This document shows, one piece after another, positions 58,871 to 64,000 of a stretch of DNA of 64,000 bases. The notes under the pieces are model-generated. The model was not told the origin of the DNA, made no database searches, and was given only the letters and a program-made list of their open reading frames with translations. The position numbers and the translations under genes are program-made. This DNA is from Ceriagrion tenellum (taxonomy: Eukaryota; Arthropoda; Insecta; Odonata; Coenagrionidae). Numbering within the stretch: position 1 is the first letter of the stretch; the number at the start of each line of letters is the position of its first letter. The DNA is taken from positions 131,273,872 through 131,337,871 of the forward strand of contig OY720635.1 of the NCBI GenBank assembly GCA_963169105.1, read 5' to 3'.

Positions 58871-59290
58871 TGCCAATCTATGGACCGCGTTCCACCAGGT
58901 GACAAGCTAAGATAACGGTCAGCAACCCTTATGATATTTAATGCCCTTACTTATGGGAGGCTTGCGCCCTTCATGCATTTGCATTTTAAGTAAAATGCAG
59001 TCGTACACGCATCGTTTTTCGACCACTGCTTAACGCATTACGCTATCCAGGTATCCTTTTCCTCTGTGAATTTTGTCGAGGCCTCAAAGGAACAAGATGT
59101 CGTGACGAAGCAGCTCGTAAATTATGTGGCTGCCTTGATTCGAAGCGTAATCGGGGTATCTGCGTTCGTATTGTAGTCCAGGCAAATGATTTTAAAGGGT
59201 TTTTATTGGGGTCATTCCTCGTCAGATCAGCAGTGAGTTGACCCTTGGTGTCTCCGATTCGAATCAAAATTTTTGTGTGGGTTCCATCTG

Positions 59291-60206
59291 ACGTTAAATA
59301 AAAAATTATGGAAGTGTTTTTGGAAAAACATTTTTTTGGCAGATCTAGAGAAGATCAAAGTTTCGACCATTTTGCGCTTGGACCTTTTTTTCTTTTTTTG
59401 ATTCAGTGCAAATTGTAGGACTGGATAATGTTTAAACATTTTCATTCATTAACAACAAAAGATGTGTTTTAATAAATTTCACTGGCCACTTTGCATCTTT
59501 ATCAACTCTCGCAACCTTTGGTGAGAAGTCAATGCTGTAGATTTCGAAGTTTTTCCTCGGCTGAGTTACAAAGTTCATGAAGTTGACAAAACTGCTAAGT
59601 TTAGGTAGTGCGGTGTCGCTTATTGCAGTAACGTGACTCCATTTTTTGTTATATTATATAATAAAAAATGTTAATGAAATAGAAATAAAATTATCTTAAC
59701 ATTTGTGTATAAAGAATTGCGCTGTCATTTACTCGGACCAAGATATAAATTCTCTAAGTACAGCGGCACATCATTTTAACGCCGACCCTCGTGGCGAACG
59801 AGGGCGTAGTCCAATCTTTGAAGTTAAATGTCTCCGTTGTTCATGAGCTGCCCACGACCAAACTTGTTTTTGAGGTAAGACAAAAGACCTAAGTGTCAAA
59901 CTAGAAAAAAATTTAAAAATAAAAATGGCTGTATTTTTTGTTATTAAAATTTAAAACAATTTCAATAAAATTTAGTTCATTAACAAAAATGATAGCTCAC
60001 TGTTGCTGTAAATTCTTATGCAAACAAAATAAGACGTCGACCGTTTCTCTAGCTATTTTAGTTTAGGAGATATAGCAAAAAGAAAAAAGTCTAAGTGCAA
60101 AATGGTCGAAACTTTGATCGTCTTTACATCTGCCAAAATTTTTTTTCACAAAAACGCTTCTACAATTCTTCATTTAACGCAAAAATTTTTTGCGTTAAAT
60201 GAAGCC
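59291..60206. mobile_element. Foldback element with ~105-bp inverted ends
   Basis: The left arm (about 59291-59400) and right arm (about 60078-60180) are reverse complements with scattered mismatches; the shared core is CAAAGTTTCGACCATTTTGC. The right end is itself a palindrome (60168-60206, around TTTAACGCAAAAATTTTTTG). No ORF of note. It abuts a LINE A-type tail at 60207. Confidence 0.75.
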
Positions 60207-60545
60207 CTTACCCTTACCTCCTAGTATCTCTTCCTATGTATTTATCTCTTCATTTGGCCTATGAACTTATTCCTGGGTCTTCCTCTGGGGACTTTTCCTT
60301 CTACTTTGCCTACAGTTATGTTCTTCACCAGTCCATTGTGTCTCAGGGTTTGCCCAATCAGTCTTGTTCTTCTTTTTTCGATGGTGTTCCGTAATGTCAT
60401 TTTCTCCTCTACTCTTCTGTACACTTCATTTTTTAAATTATTTTGTCCGTACATTTTATATTAAGCTTCCTCCTCGAGCACCAAATTTCGCAGGCTTCTA
60501 GTCTTTTCTGGTCAGCTTTTCCTATGGTCCATGCTTCTAATCCAT
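60207..60545 (-). pseudogene. LINE A-type RT tail
   Basis: The minus strand (60242-60454) encodes EVYRRVEEKMTLRNTIEKRR, then RLIGQTLRHNGLVKNI and EGKVPRGRPRNKFIGQ, the same tail as at 12022. It continues upstream on the minus strand to the KADQKRLEACE-like block near 60520. 5' truncated; the foldback element lies at its 3' side. Confidence 0.85.
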
Positions 60546-61321
60546 GGAGTGTCACGCTTCACGCGAACCCGATGACTTCGAACCGAACCGTGAAATTTGA
60601 CGCTTAGACCTTTTAGTGACAGAATATTAATGAATTAATTCCGACAGTAATTACCTAAGAGTTTACTCTCAGTGAAGTGTATTCTTGAGTTATAGCTGTT
60701 TTCTGGGTCAAATCTTGCTACCAAAATTTAACCAACCTCCCAATGAATTAGCGCTCTGAAATATTGTTCATAAATTTATTTTCGGTGACAACACAGTAAT
60801 TTATAAATACCGACCCTAATTATTCAAGTATGCGTTTATATTGGAGTGATGAACCGTCATTAACGGTGCCCCTCTTTTACACCAAGAAGTCGTTCTTCTC
60901 GATTGTTACTCTCGTTCGTGGAATGACCTCTGCCGAGATCTGCTCATACTCTGGAAAAATACCTCGCGTTACTATCGCTCCCAAAAATGAAAAAAATAAT
61001 TCACAAGCATTGGGGTTGGATGCAGTTGTATGCAAAAACAAGGATGCCATTTATATAGTTATATTTTCATAACAAGTAACTGAAAACTAAAAAGTTAAAC
61101 TTTTTAATTAAAAATCTGAATCCGAAGAACGGTCTTTGTAATGGAAAATGGTTTCATTGTTTCATAAAATGCTCCAAAAAGTATTTTTTATACTACTCAT
61201 TGCATTTTATTAAACAACAAACATTTCTCCCTAAAAATTACAGTTATACGTACTAACAGGATTTGTGAAGGAAAAAGTTTTTATTGTTTCTTAAAATTCT
61301 CGTAAAAGTATTATTTTTTAC

Positions 61322-61640
61322 TTTTACATACATACATACATACCATACATACCAATCACGCCGTTCCCTTCCGGGGCAGGCACAGTAACAGAGTTTCACT
61401 CATAAACACACGTTTGTACACCTAACTCTGCTTCAATAATTTCCTCCATACTGATCCATCCTTGCAAACCTCTTTTGCCTCATTTACTCCCATACACTGC
61501 TTCACACACGCCCTCCTGTTTTTAAGACTCCTAGCATTCCTCCTCCTAAGAATTTCCTCAACCACATTCAACCACAGCTTTCTCGGTCTACCTCTACCTC
61601 TCGCACCATTCATTTCACTCTTATATATCTGTTTCGTTAT
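61322..61640 (-). pseudogene. LINE tail, third family, with CATA-repeat 3' end
   Basis: The minus strand 61422-61613 gives NGARGRGRPRKLWLNVVEEI, then SLKNRRACVKQCMGVNEAKE and VCKDGSVWRKLL, a recognisable LINE RT C-terminus. The 3' UTR contains TGCCCCGGAAGGGAACGGCG and ends in a TATG-type microsatellite (plus strand CATACATACATACATACC). It is open for 63 codons, so better preserved than most. A relative lies inside the hAT element at 37390. Confidence 0.75.
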
Positions 61641-61789
61641 TCGACACTCATCATTTTACTTTTTACAGCATTATATTAAACAAAAAACATTTTTCCTTAA
61701 AAATCCTGTTTTTTCTATGCATTATCTGTCTGTAAATTTCTCGCATGCCTCCGTAGTGGGTAACGCCCGTTGAAGTTTCACGCTTAAAA

Positions 61790-62270
61790 TTCCCACTGTG
61801 AATGGAAATTCTAGCCCTCACTCTGGGACATACGTCGCGGCGCCCTGCCATGCGCCCTTGGGGCTTTCCCTCCTTTCCTTCCTCCCTCCTATGCGTGCAC
61901 GTGCCCATCTCTTTGTATTCGCCTCCGTCACGAGGATCGGAGTCGCGATGAGCAGGCAGTCGTGACGAACGGCTCGTTGTCGTCGTCGGTGTCTCTCTCG
62001 CCATTCTCCGCCGAGCGCCTCTTCAAGGACTGGGCCGTGGGACAGGTCGCGGATGGCGCGCTCTTTGGAGGGGACGAAGAAAAAAAAAGACATGAGGAAG
62101 AATGGGATGACACGGTGGTTCCCGGCACTTTTGCGCAACCCGGCGTCTCTAACCGACCTTCCTCCTGATTTCCCTCGAGGGCGTCGCGGGTTGAGAGCCA
62201 GGGAAACAGGCGGTCGCGTCTTCGATCCTCGTCATCGTCTGCTGCACCGAATTTCGAAGCTGTCAACCCA
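61790..62270. promoter_or_regulatory. CpG-rich island
   Basis: Dense CpG (ACGTCGCGGCGCCCTGCC, TCGTTGTCGTCGTCGGTGTC, GAGGGCGTCGCGGGTTGAG). The minus strand is open for 146 codons (61928-62368) with a serine- and arginine-rich, low-complexity peptide; + 62053-62406 is open for 117. Neither is recognisable. It could be the 5' end of a host gene on either strand. Confidence 0.35.
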
Positions 62271-62409
62271 AAACGTATCCTCAGTCCAAAAGACATCCAA
62301 TTATTTGTTTCACTTGTTGAGAGTGCTCGGGTATTTTCGATTGCTTTCCATCCAATGCGTCGTTTCAATTTCTCCCAAACTAGTACTGAGTGAACTAACT
62401 GCTTGAACT

Positions 62410-64000
62410 TTATTAGAATCCATATTAAAGATACTTTGTACTTTTCCTCAATTATTTATTGAGCACAACGCATTTCGCAGCTGTCTACCTCGTCACCTTA
62501 TCTTACCTTACTCACTGTCTTAACCTTACAGTGCCTTAACCACTCATCCATGATTGGGTTGGAGGCGGGAGTGTAAATTGGTAGACCAAGATCCATAATT
62601 AAACTGGGAAGGCCTTCTTGAGATGAAAAATATGCAAGTGTTAGGTAGAGGAAAACTCTTTTATTTACAAACTCTTGTGAAAAGATAGAACTTAGATAGA
62701 AAACTACTAAAAATAAAAACGCATTCCAGACGCTCTGTATGCCAGGATTTCCAATACTTAGAGAAAGTCATCGGGGATTTTTTCATTTACGCATTTCGCG
62801 ATCATGATTGATAGATATACCCAACATCGCCATTCTATTTTAAAGATTTATAATCGTGACGTGTATCTCCGATTTACCTGATGATATCCAATTTTAATAT
62901 TCTACTGTGGAAAAATTCCTTTTATGCCAGATTTAGTTACCATCGCAGATCATGGGATATTGGGGTCATTTACTGCGGAGTTAAAAAAATTATTTTCCCA
63001 GATCATCGGGAAATTTTTCTTCCTCAGAAGTCCCTATGGAGGAGAATATATTATAAAATGTTTAAAGCGAAAATTTTTCATAAGTATGTGATGAAGCTGT
63101 TGGTGACGAATCAATCGTGCCAATGAATGCTCAGCTCTGAGGAATAGGTAGCCGTGCGCGTTATGAGATTGCAAAAATGAACATTCGCCAATGATGTGGC
63201 GAGAGTCTGTATAAATGGAGATACATCTGCGCTAACCTATCAGTGAGAGATACATGTAATCACTTATGTCTTTGAATGCTATGCAGTGACAATCGATTTC
63301 CAAATTAAAGCTCGTAAGACTTTACTGAATATGCGAAACACTAGTGCCAAATACATCCCAGAAAAATTGAAGTATTCCGAAAATTTTCTTGCCTATTTTA
63401 ACTGTCTTACTTACGATATTTTTCTTAGATTTTAATTTATAATCAAAGCCTTAGTTGACAGAAACATTTCTTACGCATTTTGTTAATGTAAGTCAAGCAC
63501 GATCTTTACAGTATTTGTTGCTTATTTGTGAAGACAAATATTTTTGTTAAAATCATATTTGTGTAACCGTAAGTGTTGTTCAATTCATTTCTTTGGTAGA
63601 GAGCGTAATTTTTCGATTGCTGGTTTTATGACCGTTCAAAGACGAGATTTCAAATGTCTCAAATTCGTGGGAAAAGAATATTTGCCAAAAACTGGGGACC
63701 AAAGCATACTTTCAGTCAGGAGAATGGCTTGCCAAAAACACCGAACAAGAGATAAGAGGGAGAAAGTAGTCGAGGAAAGATTCTTTGACGGAAGAAAGCA
63801 GCAGTTTGAGCGTGATGGAGAAAGGGAGTGAAAGATTAGAAGTGAGGGAGTAATTGGGATCGCGTAGGACGCCATTAATCGTGGAATCTTAGGGTAACGG
63901 CCGACGTGGTGTGGACACGCGATCAAATTGCTGTATGGTCGGCTTCCGGAGCGAATAACGGAACGGCCACCGCCGCAGCTAGAACAGTAAGAGTACGGCA
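62410..64000. other. No gene recognised
   Basis: Unassigned. Toward the right edge (63840-64000) CpG density rises (GTGGTGTGGACACGCGATCA, GGCTTCCGGAGCGAATAACG), which may be the start of another island cut by the window. Confidence 0.45.

Noticed and set aside
1..64000. Bacterial operons, CRISPR arrays, phage or plasmid modules
   Set aside because: No dense coding, no ribosome-binding pattern, no regularly spaced short repeats; content is eukaryotic transposon debris.

Overview
The window reads as intergenic, repeat-dominated DNA from a large animal genome, most likely an arthropod and probably an insect. The signs are an AT-rich background, no open reading frame long enough to be an intact gene, tRNA-derived SINEs, several non-LTR retrotransposon (LINE) fragments, a mariner transposon, and a dispersed repeat beginning TACATCTACAT of a kind common in insect assemblies. 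I found no bacterial-type genes, no rRNA, no CRISPR array and no convincing host exon. The species cannot be fixed from this sequence.

Layout. 0-11 kb: tRNA-like SINE copies at 1.8 and 8.4 kb, a TIR element carrying a nested inverted-repeat element (5.0-5.8 kb), a CpG-rich island with a TATA box (6.9-7.7 kb), and an inverted pair of hammerhead-like ribozyme motifs (10.2-10.45 kb). 11-20 kb: LINE tails on both strands (11.8, 13.3, 18.2 and 18.7 kb), a SINE with a 15-bp target-site duplication (12.55-12.84 kb) and further tRNA-like heads. 22-29.4 kb: two diverged copies of one repeat assortment about 5 kb apart. 32-38.4 kb: foldback elements, a jockey/CR1-like LINE whose catalytic YADD is lost, a hAT element with a perfect 8-bp target-site duplication, and a second TIR element. 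41.7-45.2 kb: a structured array of tandem units, a perfect 52-bp-arm palindrome between two (TA)n tracts, hammerhead-like motifs and pogo/Tigger-like ends. 45.5-47.6 kb: a LINE tail followed by a nearly complete but inactivated mariner transposon. 48-64 kb: a 163-bp tandem duplication, two more CpG-rich islands (50.8-51.1 and 61.8-62.3 kb), further SINE and LINE remnants, a second inverted hammerhead-like pair (53.9-54.35 kb) and a roughly 0.9-kb foldback element (59.3-60.2 kb).

Nothing here forms an operon or pathway. The content is layered transposon insertions, several nested, between unassigned AT-rich DNA. The only places where host transcription might start are the CpG-rich islands, and the one at 7 kb is the best candidate. 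The most unusual material is the hammerhead-like motifs sitting inside inverted repeats and the TA-flanked perfect palindrome.
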